Positions 10,368 through 21,434 of a DNA stretch of 64,000 bases are shown here, piece by piece. Below the pieces are notes generated by a model. It saw only the letters and a program-made list of their open reading frames with translations, made no database searches and was not told where the DNA came from. Numbering within the stretch: the stretch's first letter is position 1; the number at the start of each line of letters is the position of its first letter. The translations under genes and the position numbers were made by a program. The DNA lies in the NCBI GenBank assembly GCA_011799875.1, contig CM022303.1, positions 422,524,483-422,588,482 of the forward strand. Reading direction: 5' to 3'. This DNA is from Thinopyrum elongatum (taxonomy: Eukaryota; Streptophyta; Magnoliopsida; Poales; Poaceae).

Positions 10368-10672
10368 GGAGCCCACGGGCCTGGGCCACACACGAGTGCG
10401 AGGAGTTGTTGGGCTAGGCCCAAACAGTGCACGGGCACGCGTGGCAGGGAATTAACTGCTCGTAAAGATCTTGTTTTACTGTGCCCCCACTACGTGCACG
10501 GAGCGCGCGATGTGGGAAGTGTGCCAAAAAGGCTGCAAACTGTTTCGCGCCCACAGAGGCGCATTCATATTGGTGGATAAACAAGGTGGCCCCGCTCTTT
10601 CCCCATAAAAAGGAGAAGTCGTGGAGGCGCATACCTATTCACCCCCCTCTTCTTCCCAATCTGGCCATCGCC
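10368..10672. other. Duplicated leader of copy B antisense gene, without the gene
   Basis: Copy of 13069-13373, including a TATA-like CATAAAAAGG near 10607. The duplication ends before the antisense ATG, so this candidate promoter now points into solo-LTR sequence. Confidence 0.7.
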
Positions 10673-11651
10673 GAGTTCTGCTATTCGGTCTGACCGAGTT
10701 GGGTCAAATGTGTGTAACGGTTGGATTTTGTGTGGAGGCTATATATACCCCTCCACCCCCTTCTCCATATGTGAGAGAGCCATCAGAATGTGCCTACACT
10801 TCCAGCATACATTTTCTGAGAGAGAACCACCTACTCATGTGTTGAGATCAAGATATACCAATCCTACCACAAGAATCTTGATTTCTAGCCTTCCCCAAGT
10901 TGCTTTCCACTCAAATCATCTCTCCACCATATCCAAATCTGTGAGAGAGAGTTGAGTGTTGGGGAGACTATCATTTGAAGCACAAGAGCAAGGAGTTCAT
11001 CATCAACACAACATCTATTACCTTTTGGAGAGTGGTGTCTCCTAGATTGGTTAGGTGTCGCTTGGGAGCCTCCGACAAGATTGTGGAGTTGAACCAAGAA
11101 GTTTGTAAGGGCAAGGAGATCACCTACTTTGTGAAGATCTACCCGAGTGAGGCAAGTCCTTTGTGGGCGATGGCCATGGTGGGATAGACAAGGTTGCTTC
11201 TTTGTGGACCCTTCATGGGTGGAGCCCTCCGTGGACTCGCGCAACCGTTACCCTTCGTGGGTTGAAGTCTCCATCAACGTGGATGTACGATAGCACCACC
11301 TATCAGAACCACGCCAAAAATCTCCGTGTCATCATTGCGTTTGCACTCTCTAAACCCTTCCGTTTACCTTCATATGCAATGTTTTACTTTCCGCTGCTAC
11401 ACACTTAGAATTGCATGTGTTGTTTGATTGCTTGACTTATGCCAATTGCTAAAATCTGCCCACAACTAAAATTGGTAAAAGGTTAGATTTTTATTTGGCC
11501 AAGTAGTCTAATCACCCCCCTCTAGACCTACTTTCGATCCTACAGAAACCTTTCAAAGCGTGAGGATCTACCTGCATACGACATACCCAAAACTCGAAGC
11601 TTGTTAGACCTTTAATAAACAGAGACAGGGAGAACCTTCTCTGATACCAAT

Positions 11652-11986
11652 TGTTAAGACCGAGTATATCGACTAGAGGGGGGTGAATGGGAGATTAAAA
11701 AATTCTTGCAAGTGTTTTGAATTGCACGCAAACACAGCAACAAAATACGTTTAGATAAGACAATAATGAACGTGCACTTCAGTGAGGAGAAAATCTTTCG
11801 AGGTAAGAAGCTATAATCATTTGAGCATAATAGATCACGGGCTTGACGATAACAATGGTGATGTTGTAAGCTATCAGATGAAGTAGCATGGAAGAATGAC
11901 AACAAAGATATGAAGGCAAAGCTAATAGGGAAAACAGTGATGATTGCGAAAGATACACAGGCTAAAACATAAGAAGCGGTACTAAG

Positions 11987-12020
<34 letters not shown>

Positions 12021-12177
12021 CACTGAGCACGAAAGTAAAATGCTAAAGGGAATGCAGTAAAGAGAAGTGAACCAATGGTGCTCGATGGTGAAAGAAGGAT
12101 TTGGTAGGCGAGTTCGCCCTTCTGCCAAAGGACTACGTCTGGTTGGAGGGACTTGTGATTGAACACATGAGCAAACC
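11652..12177 (-). repeat. Copia LTR, inner part (duplicate 2)
   Basis: Duplicate of 8959-9476. Its right end AAACC (12173-12177) is the left TSD of copy B. The matching AAACC is at 25275-25279, where the Copia LTR resumes. Confidence 0.8.
11990..12017. repeat. (TA)n microsatellite, unit 2 (expanded)
   Basis: Expanded relative to 9296-9312. Accounts for most of the 8-bp offset change between the duplicated units. Confidence 0.85.
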
Positions 12178-13068
12178 TGTCGGGGGACGACACCTATGGG
12201 ATCCCCGAGAGACCCCTTTACGATTTGGCGGGGGGAGAGGTACACGCAAAGAGCAGAACCAGTGATCGACGCGGGAAGTTTTTACCCAGGTTCGGGCCGC
12301 AGATCAGCATAAAACCCTACTCCTGCTTTGTGTTCTTATTGATGTTCTTGAGCCCAGCCTTCAGGAGCGCTCGCAATGAACAGTGCGTTCAAAGAGCAGC
12401 TACGCATGCAGAATGGGCCAGAAGTTCTCCTCCTCTGTAGCAGTTGCCTTGGGCCTCCTTTTATATGCTCAAAGGGGTCTCCACAGTGGCAAAATGTACA
12501 TACATTGAGGTGTAAAGTAGCTACAGGGTATCATACCTAACCCGTGACGGATTAGGACAAGCGCATTTAATGCATCGTGAGGTGTCCGTTTAGGTGTCCT
12601 CACTTTCTTGGGGATGGAAAAAGGGGCCATCCCATCAGCACCGCTTAAGCTCTCCTCCACTGGCGCGTTGCCACGCATCCAGAGAAGGACCCAGAATGTC
12701 AGGCTTTGTTACTATGTCGGAGCGGTGGCATAGTGGCAGAATCTCGCCAGGCGTCGATCCTTGCCGGGCACCACTCCTTGCCGGGCGCCAGGGCTTGCCG
12801 GGTGCCGAGCTTTCCTGGGAACCAAGCCTTGTCGGGTGCCGAGGCTTGCCGGGCTCCACGGGCCATCCCGGCAAGGATCTTGCCGGGGAGGCTGGCCTTC
12901 GATTACCAGCTTTGCTTATTTGCTGATTCTCAGATCTCTGACTTGATGATTTCCTTGATGACTTAAATCGACCTCGAGCTGATCCCGGCAAGCCTTGCCG
13001 CGAGGACGGCTACAACTGCCCGTGCACAAGTAAGGGGTACTAGTGGCCCAATACTTAGTACACCGACA
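12178..13068 (-). repeat. 3' LTR of copy B (891 bp)
   Basis: Plus strand TGTCGGGGGACG to CACCGACA. TATA box on minus at 12475-12468. It has extra GTTTAGGTGTCC and an extra 17-bp unit relative to the 862-bp 5' LTR, so the two LTRs differ by 29 bp in length. Confidence 0.92.
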
Positions 13069-13473
13069 GGAGCCCGCGGGCCTGGGCCACACACGAGTGC
13101 GAGGCGTTGTTGGGCTAGGCCCAAACAGTGCACGGGCACGCGTGGCAGGGAATTAATTGCTCGTAAAGATCTTGTTTTACTGTGCCCCCACTACGCGCAC
13201 GGAGCGCGCGATGTGGGAAGTGTGCCAAAAAGGCTGCAAACTGTTTTGCGCCCATAGAGGCGCATTCATATTGGGGGATAAACAAGGTGGCCCCGCTCTG
13301 TCCCCATAAAAAGGAGAAGTCGTGGAGGCGCATACCTATTCACCCCCCTCTTCTTCCCAATCTGGCCATCGCCATCGCCTTCCTCTGCTCGAGCTCAGAG
13401 CGAAACCTTTCTTCTCTTCTGCTCGCTGCTCTCGCGCCCGCTCCGTCCTCCGGCTTCCATCTCCACAGTCGCC
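13069..13473 (+). promoter_or_regulatory. Leader and candidate promoter of antisense gene, copy B
   Basis: GC-rich, non-coding. CATAAAAAGG near 13307 is a TATA-like box about 165 bp upstream of the ATG at 13474, followed by CT-rich sequence (ACCCCCCTCTTCTTCCC) of the kind seen in plant 5' untranslated regions. Same arrangement in copy C, lost from copy A. Promoter activity is inferred only. Confidence 0.45.
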
Positions 13474-15110
13474 ATGCCGCCCAAGGCCAGCAAAGGCAAG
13501 GGCACAGACAAGGAGTCGAAGGCTGAAGTTCCGGAAAGCGAACTGGTGAAGATGCGGAAGAGGCTCATCATCTTCCCTCCGACGCTCGACGCCGAAACCT
13601 TGAAGGGACGATACCAATGCATGTGGGCAAAGGGAACACAAGCTCACCCCGCCACACGCGTAATCCCAGGTGCTAGTTCCAAAGGCGGATCGGACAGATA
13701 CCCCTTCTTCACTGCGTACTTTTATTGCGGGCTCTGTCCACCTTTTTCCGATTTCTTCAACGACATCATGTATACATATGGCTTCCGCCTTCTTGATTTC
13801 ACGCCGAATGCCGTATTTTGCATGTCGATCTTTGCCCATCTTTGTGAAAATTTCACCGGCGTGATCCCCAATTATGCTCTTTTCCGCCACTATTTCTATC
13901 CTCGAATCCAAAAGGGAGAGGCTCTCTCTGGATCTATTGCTTGGATTCCAAGGGCCTGGAACAAAGAGATATACCCAGGTGGAGTTTACCGCGAAAAGTG
14001 GGACGAGTGGCGGGCCAAATGGTGCTGGATCCAGGAAGCAGATCCTCATCCTTTTTGCCATCCCCGGCGACAGAAGGTGGTCCGCGGCAAGGATTGGGGC
14101 GATCTCGCCGCGGAAGACGAGAAGCTCACAATCGCCACTACCAGGATCCTCCGCTTGAAGGCTGCCGGGCTGACAATGGAGATGATCGACTTCGACTTCC
14201 TCCGCCGCCGCATCGCCCCTCTGCAGAATAGGGGGAGGCCAGCCTGGGAGTATAAGAATGCAGCGGATGTCATGAGGCTGCGCCCCGGGCTGAACAACAA
14301 CTTGACTATTATGCAGCTTGGCGCTCTCCGCCAGAAGTTATTCCAGCGCGAAGACAAGCACCGGCTGCCGGCAAGGATCGTCCCCTTGTGCAATAACTCT
14401 GCACTGGGGTCGATCATTGCCTTCTTGCCGATGTTCAATGCCCACGGCCTTGACCCGACCTGGGTCGAGCCAAGCGAGGAAGAAGCACAGAAATTCTTCG
14501 ACAATCTGACAGAGAAGCCTGTTCGGCAAGAGTCAGATCTTATTCGCACCACCACAGATCAGGAGGTAGCATACATTGCTACCAGAGTGGAGGAAGCGAA
14601 TCTTGCCGCCGAGGCCGGCAGTGTTGGCTTCACAGAGTGGGAAGCCAACGATGCAGAGGTGGTGGTGGAGGCAAAACCTGCCGAGGAGAGCAAGGTTGCC
14701 AGGGAAGAAGGCGGCGCAGTTGCCGAAAGCTCATCCGGCGACGACACGGCCGAGGAGGAGACGCAAGAAGAGCCCTCGCCCCCGAAGAAGACAAAGCGTG
14801 TCCTTCGGAAAGCCGCATCGGGCGTCCCGGCAAGCCAGCCTACATCGAGCGGCGAATCCCCCGGCAAGAAAGTGGCCGGCAAGGCCGGACCGCGGCAGGG
14901 GGCCCGTCAACAGCCCGCGCGGCACGCGAGACCCACACCAGCGGCCACCGCCGGAGCGGCAGGAGGGTCTCGTACAACCGTGCCAGAAGCTGCCCCGGCG
15001 CCTGCCATAGCCAAGCGGCCCAGGACCCCTCCTCCGCCTCCCCACTCAGACGCCGCAACGGAGGTCGACTTCGACATCTCCGGCTTTAGTCCGGAGCGAG
15101 AGGAAGAAGA

Positions 15111-15182
15111 GTGAGTACCTGTCACAACTTCCACCTTCCAATCTGCGTCAGTCTTACTGACTTACTTGTATTGTTTCTGCAG
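15111..15182 (+). other. Intron 1 of antisense gene, copy B
   Basis: GTGAGT...TTTCTGCAG, 72 nt. Equivalent introns: A 1198-1125 and C 36343-36270. Confidence 0.7.
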
Positions 15183-15319
15183 TGACAGAGAAACCTTGCT
15201 GGAGAGAATGGCGAAGAGGTCAAGGACTTCTACGGGCGACGAGCCCCCGGCAGGCTCCACTAGCGTGCCAGAGACCGTCATCATGAGCCCGGAGCCTAGT
15301 CCTCAACGCAGCCCCCAGC

Positions 15320-15396
15320 GTAAGTTTATTGTCCCTTTTTCCTGTTGGCTGGTGCCGAGGCTTCCATTCTTGTCGCTAATATCTTCGGGTTCGCAG
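15320..15396 (+). other. Intron 2 of antisense gene, copy B
   Basis: GTAAGT...TTCGCAG, 77 nt. Equivalent introns: A 963-888 and C 36132-36058. Confidence 0.7.
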
Positions 15397-15600
15397 GAGA
15401 AGAACGGCAACAAGGAGAAGATTGCCCCATTGTGCCTCCTTCATCGACCGCTCCGCCCACAAGCACATCTCCGGCAAGAGATCCTGCCGACGAGCCCATC
15501 CGGATTGAGGAAGAGCCGACAAGCACGGACTCCGGCAACCCACCCCCGGCAACCGGGGTTGCCGGGAGAGGCGAAGCCACCTCTTGACAGCCCGACGCAG

Positions 15601-15712
15601 GTACTCGATCGCCTCAGAGTGCTAGTTATTCTTTTCCCCTTACTTCTTTATCCTTGATCACTTCAAAATTTAAAAACTCGATCTTATTCTGACTTCCTCC
15701 TTCACCCTTCAG
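15601..15712 (+). other. Intron 3 of antisense gene, copy B
   Basis: GTACTC...CCCTTCAG, 112 nt with a T-rich 3' end. Equivalent introns: A 683-576 and C 35844-35736. Confidence 0.7.
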
Positions 15713-17421
15713 AGTTCTCTGCGATGGAACATATGGATGTCGACGCCATCATCGAGGAGACCGCCTGGGATGCTGCTGCCGAAGCGGCCAGGATCACTGC
15801 CAGCGAGGCCACCAAGGATGATGTTGCCGGGGCCGGTGATGCTCTTGACGGGGAGGCCACCAAGACAGCACAAAAGGAAATCGCGGAAGAACCTGCTGAA
15901 GAGGGCGACAGGGAGGCTGGGGACCATACTGACGGCATTCCTGCCGCAGGAGCGCCAGGCGCTGCATCGGCCGCGGAGCCCCCTGCCACTGGTGAGGCGG
16001 CCACTGAAGACCAGCCATCAACATCTGACGAGCCCTCATCCAGCAAGTACCTCAAGGTTGGCGAGAACCTGTTCATCAACTTGCCGGGGACGGCAAGCGC
16101 TAGGGCACCAGCCGAAGGAGAAGTTTTTGAGGAAATTATTGCCGCTGCCGGGCTCGAAGTTGTTGACGATCCCAGCACTAGCAGTGGCAAGTCTGAAGAG
16201 GATCGGCTCCTTCAGGCCATGGGCGAGAACTTCCACAAACTCCAGGCTCTCCATCACGCCCGGAAAGACAAGGCGGACTCCAGAATGGCAGTTGTTGAGG
16301 CGGCCGAAGCAGATTTCCAAAGGCGCGTCACACAAATGCAGATCTGGCACACCGAGGCCCTCCACGAGTTGGTTGCCGGCCGGGAACAAGTGAGCCAGCA
16401 GTGGAATGAGATGCTCCTGAAGCAATCAGACATGGAGAAGGTGCATGATGAAGCTGTTCAAAGGATTGCTGCCGAAGATGCCCTCCTGACGGGGCGCCGC
16501 GTTGCTCTTGATGCTCATGAGGAAGATCTCACTGCTCGTGAGCAGGCGCTCGCCGCCAAGCTTCGCAGCAAGGGTGAAGACATTGAAAATCTTGTCGCGC
16601 GGCGGACCCAGGAGCTGGAGCAGAAGCACAAGGAGGCGCTCGAAGCTCTAACTGCAAGTCACGGCGGCAAGCTCAAAGAGGCCGTCAATGCTGCCGAAGT
16701 TGCAGAGGCCGCCAGGAACGAGCTGAGCGACAAAGTGAAGAGGCTGGAGACAGATCTCGAAGAGCATGGCAAGGAGCTCTCGACGCTCAAGGGGGACAGG
16801 GAAAAAACCCTCCACTCCTTGGCCGAGATGCAAGTCGCCCTGTCCGACAAGACCAAGCAGCTCTCCTCTGCGGCTGATGATATTGCGGTTCTGGAGCTGA
16901 AGCTGACCACGCTGCAGAAATCTCTCGAGGCCGGCAGGGCCCGTGAGAAGGCTCTACTCAAGGATCTCCAAGGAGAGAGGAACCTGCTCAAGAGCGCCGC
17001 CGCTGCCCAGAACGAGTACGAGAAGGGAGTGGAGATCTGGACTGGTCGTCTCATTGCTGCCGCGGAGAAGCTTACCGCAGAACTGTCAACCATGGGCTTG
17101 TCGAACTTTAGATATTCTTCCGAGGAAAGAATATCCCCAAGCGCGAGATTGACGATGTTCTTTGAAAGCATCATCAACGCGTTGAGGGTGCTCCAGTCCA
17201 GCCGGGCGACCCAACTGGTGAACGATTCTCGCCGGCTTTGCCGGGCCGTCCTTCGCAAGGTGCTCCTCAAAGTGGTGCACAGCAATCCCGGCATTGACCT
17301 CTCCAGCGCACTTGGCCACCTGCCCAAGGATGCAAATGTTGAGGCGCTTGAGAAGTGCATCGCGCCGATCCTTGAGAAGGTGGACTCCATCAAAAGGATC
17401 GAAGGCCAGCGCAGGGATTGA

Positions 17422-17985
17422 GTGCTTCCCTTTTATTCTTGCCGCCATCATCTCATGTAAAAGATAGTTAAGTCTCGAGTTAGGACTGCGGAAACTCATG
17501 GATGTAATATATTTTAACTATGTTTAGGCTCATGCTAGCTACTTTCCTTGTCTGATTCCTTTATGTATGGAGTTCATCCTACGCTTACTGAAAAACTTGC
17601 CGGCGCGCAACCTGCCGCGAGCGCTGGGTGCGGGACTTCAGCAGCCTGCCGGAGGCGCAGCGGCCGGCAAGACTCCTTGGCGTTCTCAGTGCAGCCACTT
17701 AAATTGTTGAGCGGACTCGAAACAAAATAAGGGCGCAACTGATTACAACAAGGGTTCCTTCGCGTGCAGATTTTCCATACAAGAGTCGGAATCGTCCAAG
17801 GAAATAACTTTGTAATAAACATGCATATATGAATGTGAACTTGAGAATCAATAAGGAAATGTACAACACTTAAATTTATTCATCTGTGCTCAGGGTCTAC
17901 GCCTGGTTTTGTACAAAGGATCACATGCCTTGCCGGCAAGACTTGTACAAAAAGGTGGTTGCCGGGAGCCCCCGGCAACCGCGCC
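17422..17985. other. Gap between convergent antisense gene and pol, copy B
   Basis: Non-coding, homologous to 33228-34026 of copy C but shorter. Holds the stem-loop 17957-17980 and the 12-bp palindrome CTTGCCGGCAAG near 17930. No ORF supported. Confidence 0.65.
17957..17980. terminator. Perfect 10-bp stem-loop next to pol stop, copy B
   Basis: GGTTGCCGGG, loop AGCC, then CCCGGCAACC. It lies 6 nt beyond the pol stop (17988-17986). Conserved in copy C with a different loop. Called as a possible transcript-end or RNA structure only. Confidence 0.5.
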
Positions 17986-20900
17986 TTATGGATAGAACTT
18001 GCGAAGATGTTCGATATTCCAGGAATTACTCACTGGAACGCCATCCTCGGTCTCCAGGCGGACAGTGCCAGGCCTGGTGACTCATACTACCCGATAAGGG
18101 CCTTCCCACTTTGGCATCAACTTGTTTGAATTCTTGGCGGACTGAATCCGTCGAAGAACAAGGTCGCCTTCCTCAAGGCTTCGGGCATGAACTTTGCGGC
18201 TATGATAGCGGCGCAAAGCTTGCTGGTAGCGTGCAGCTCACACAACAGCCTGAAGACGATTCTCCTCAAGGAGCACAGCGTTATCTTGCCGCAGTTGCTC
18301 TTGCTCAAGCTCATCATAAGCGAGCACTCGAGGAGATCCGTATATGAGTTCCGTGGGGAGAACTGCTTCCGCTCCATACACTAGAGCGAAGGGCGTCTGG
18401 CCGGTGGCTCGATTTGGTGTCGTTCTGATGGACCAAAGAACCGCCGGCAACTCAATAATCCAGCGTCTTCCGCACTTTTTCAGCCTGTCAAAAGTTCTGG
18501 TCCTGAGACCGCGCAGCACTTCAGCATTGGCCCTCTCCGCTTGGCCGTTGCTTCTCGGGTGAGCAACAGAGGCAAAACAAATCTTGCCGCCAAGGTCTTG
18601 GACGTACTGCATGAAGGTGCGACTTGTGAACTGTGTGCCGTTGTCGGTGATGATCCTGTTAGGCACACGAAAACAGCAAACAATTCCTTTGAAGAACTTG
18701 ACAGCCGACTGCGCTGTCACCTTCCTCACTGCTTCCACCTCCGACCACTTTGTGAACTTGTCGATAGCAACGTACAAGTACTCAAAGCCCCCGGCAGCAC
18801 GGGGGAAGGGGCCCAGTATGTCGAGCCCCCAGACCAAAAATGGCCAGGAGAGAGGGATTGTTTGAAGAGCTTGAGCTGGCTGATGTAATTTCTTCGAATG
18901 AAACTGGCACGCTTCACACCTGGTTACAGTGCAGTCGCATCCTGGAGGGCGGTGGGCCAAAAGAAACCTTGCCGGAATGCTTTTCTGGCAAGCGCTCTTG
19001 ACCCTATGTGAGAACCACATATGCCCCCATGAATCTCTGCCAACAGCTGTAGTCCATCCTCCCGAGAAATGCACTTCAATTTCACACCGTTTGGTCTCTT
19101 TCTGTACAGGACGTCATCGACGAACTTGTACATAACAGACCGACGGGCTACTCTCTCCGCTTCTTCTTGTTCCTCAGGGAGTTCACCTGTCTGAAGGAAA
19201 TGGACAATGTGCTGCGCCCATGCTGGAGCCTGAGGCTCGACAACTAGGACTAAAGGCATCTCGTCCGCCGGGGGAACATTTGTCTCGACAGCAAGGGCCT
19301 GAGGCCCTGCCGGAGCCTGTTGTTCCCCGGCAGGCGTGTCGATCCCGGCAACTTCCTTGCCGGCGGCTCCAGGGAGCTCTGCTGGGAAGTACTGGCCAGA
19401 GTTCAACTTTCTTATCTTTTCTTGCCGCATCGATGGCGCCACGGATGGTTGAGTCAATTGGAGCACAAAAGTTCCTGGTTCCACAGGCAACTTGAGGGCA
19501 GCATGCTTTGACAGGTCGTCAGCAACGCTGTTCTCGGCACGAGGGACATGCTCCATTTGGAGACCGTCAAAGCGCTCTTCCAATTTCCTCACTTCATCTA
19601 CGTAGGCCTGCATCAATGGACTTTGATAGTTCTTGTTGACCTGCCTGACGACAAGCTGTGAATCACCTTTGATAATGAGCTTTTTAATACCAAGGTCTAC
19701 CGCGATCCTAAGACCGGCAAGCAAACCTTCGTACTCTGCAGTGTTGTTGGTTGAACTCTCCCGGGGAAAATGCATTTGGACTACATACTTGAGGTGCTCT
19801 CCGGTGGGTGCGACAAGCAGCACACCAGCACCGGCGCCTTGCAGCGAAAAAGCCCCGTCAAAGTACATAACCCATTGCTGATCGATTTCCTTGCCGGGGA
19901 GACTTGTTTCTTGAACTTCTTCGTCTGGCGTCGGGGTCCATTCTGCAATGAACTCCGCCAAGGCCCTGCTCTGAATTGTGGAAGTACTTTCAAACTTAAG
20001 ACCAAAGCTGGACAGCTCCAATGCCCACTCCACGATCCTGCCGGTTGCCTCCGGATTTTGCAAAATCCGTTGCAACGGAAAGCGAGTGACGACGGTGATC
20101 TCATGTGCTTAAAAATAATGGCGCAGCTTTCTTGAGGCCATAAGGAGGCCGAAAAGCAACTTCTGCACACCAGAATATCTTGACCTAGCCCCCTGTAAAA
20201 GGGAGCTAACAAAATAAACTGGGCATTGCACCACCTTTTTCTTCTGCACGGGCTCTTCTGTTTGCGCAGATCCTGTCTTGCCGCGATCAACCCTTGCCGG
20301 GGAAGATCTTGCCACGTCATCTGGCGGTCCTGCCGCTGATGTTGCCTCCTCATCAGCTTCCCTCTGCGCCACCAGCGCAGCACTAACCACTTGATTTGTC
20401 GCCGCCAGATACAGCAGCAACGGTTCTTGTGGTTTAGGTGCGACTAGCGTCGGCGGAGAAGAAAGGTATTTCTTCAAATCTTGCAGCGCCGCCTCCGCTT
20501 CCGGAGTCCATTTCATTGGACCTACCTTCTTCAAAATTTTGAAGAAGGGCAGGGCGCGCTCAGCAGATTTGGAAATAAACCTGCTTAGAGCAGCAACACA
20601 GCCGGCAAGACGACGAACATCCTTGACGCGTCTCGGCGCTTCAATTTGCTCAATGGCTCTGATCTTGTCGGGGTTAGCTTCGATTCCCCGGCAAGATACG
20701 AAGAATCCGAGGAGCTTGCCGGAAGGAACACCGAACACGCACTTCTCAGGATTGAGCTTCAAGTTGATCTTGCGCAAGTTCGCAAATGTTTCTTCTAAGT
20801 CTTGAATGAGCGTTGCTTTATCCTTAGTTTTGACCACTATATCATCCATATACGCCTCCATATTTCTATGGAGTTGTGGCTCAAAACCAATCTGGATTGC

Positions 20901-21434
20901 TCTGGCAAATGTTGAACCAGCACTTTTCAACCCGAAAGGCATTCGTATAAAACAATACGTACCACATGGGGTGATAAAGGCGGTCTTCTCTTCATCTTCC
21001 TTTGCCATAAAAATCTGATGATACCCTGAATAGGCATCAAGGAAGGACAGGAGATCACAACCAGCGGTGGCATCCACAATCTGGTCGATGCGCGGCAAGG
21101 GAAAATGATCTTTTGGACAAGCTTTATTGATATCTGTATAATCGATACAAAGCCTCCATTTCCCGTTCGCTTTCCGCACTACAACCGGATTGGCCAACCA
21201 GGTTGGATGAAGCACTCCTTTGACCAGTCCTGCCGCCTCCAGCTTCTTAATTTCTTCGGCAATGAATTCTTGCCGCTCCAAAGCCTGTTTCCTCACCCTT
21301 TGCTTGACGGGCCGCGCATGAGGGCAGATAGCAAGGTGGTGCTCAATCACTTTCCCGGGAACGCCGGGGATGTCAGACGGTTGCCATGCAAACACGTCGA
21401 CATTCGCCCGCAGGAAAGCAATGAGCGCGCTTTC
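17986..21434 (-). pseudogene. Pol (RT, RNase H, integrase) of copy B, broken
   Basis: Minus-strand pol of a Ty3/gypsy element. RT (21395 to about 20500) has the conserved W-R-L-C-I-D-Y-T-D-I-N, F-L-D-A-Y-S-G-Y and the catalytic YMDD box. RNase H (about 19920-19510) has the D-G-A, E-Y-E-G-L, G-D-S and D-D-L-S motifs. Integrase has an N-terminal HHCC-type zinc region and a core with D (LDILGP), D (TDNGTQF) and E (NGQAERAN). Lesions: a CAG codon changed to TAA near 20109, a 1-nt deletion near 18924 and a CGA-to-TGA change at 18240-18238. The product cannot be made as one protein. It follows the protease frame after an in-frame TAG (21437-21435). Confidence 0.9.

Larger units (their letters stand above)
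7978..10672. repeat. Tandem segmental duplication, unit 1 (about 2.69 kb)
   Basis: Contains the end of the solo LTR, Copia leader with PBS, Copia LTR part, a minus-oriented B-type LTR and about 305 bp of B interior. Unit 2 (10671-13373) repeats it in the same order and orientation with an offset of 2,693 bp, rising to 2,701 bp after the TA microsatellite. I count roughly 30 substitutions by eye. Units meet at 10671-10672 with a 2-bp overlap CC. Confidence 0.93.
10671..13373. repeat. Tandem segmental duplication, unit 2 (about 2.70 kb)
   Basis: Second unit, whose right end runs on into the body of copy B (antisense gene from 13474). It includes solo-LTR tail 10671-11544, Copia leader, Copia LTR 11652-12177, B 3' LTR 12178-13068 and leader. 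The TATATATA of the solo LTR recurs at 10740-10747. Confidence 0.93.
13474..17421 (+). pseudogene. Antisense additional gene of copy B: 4-exon, PF04195-like plus coiled-coil protein
   Basis: Exons are 13474-15110, 15183-15319, 15397-15600 and 15713-17421. Introns (72, 77 and 112 nt) start GTGAGT, GTAAGT and GTACTC and end in TGCAG, CGCAG and TTCAG. Phases join exactly: exon 1 leaves 2 nt, exon 2 leaves 1 and exon 3 leaves 1, and exon 4 then runs in frame through MEHMDVDA to TGA at 17421. The total is 3,687 nt, about 1,228 residues. Exon 1 has a domain around residues 40-200 (YPFFTAYFYCGLCPPFSDFF) like Pfam PF04195, then acidic and Lys/Pro-rich linkers. Exon 4 is Ala/Glu-rich and then a long coiled coil (roughly total residues 860-1090). 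A TGA in exon 3 (15585-15587) breaks this copy. Role unknown. It is transcribed convergently to pol. Confidence 0.75.
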
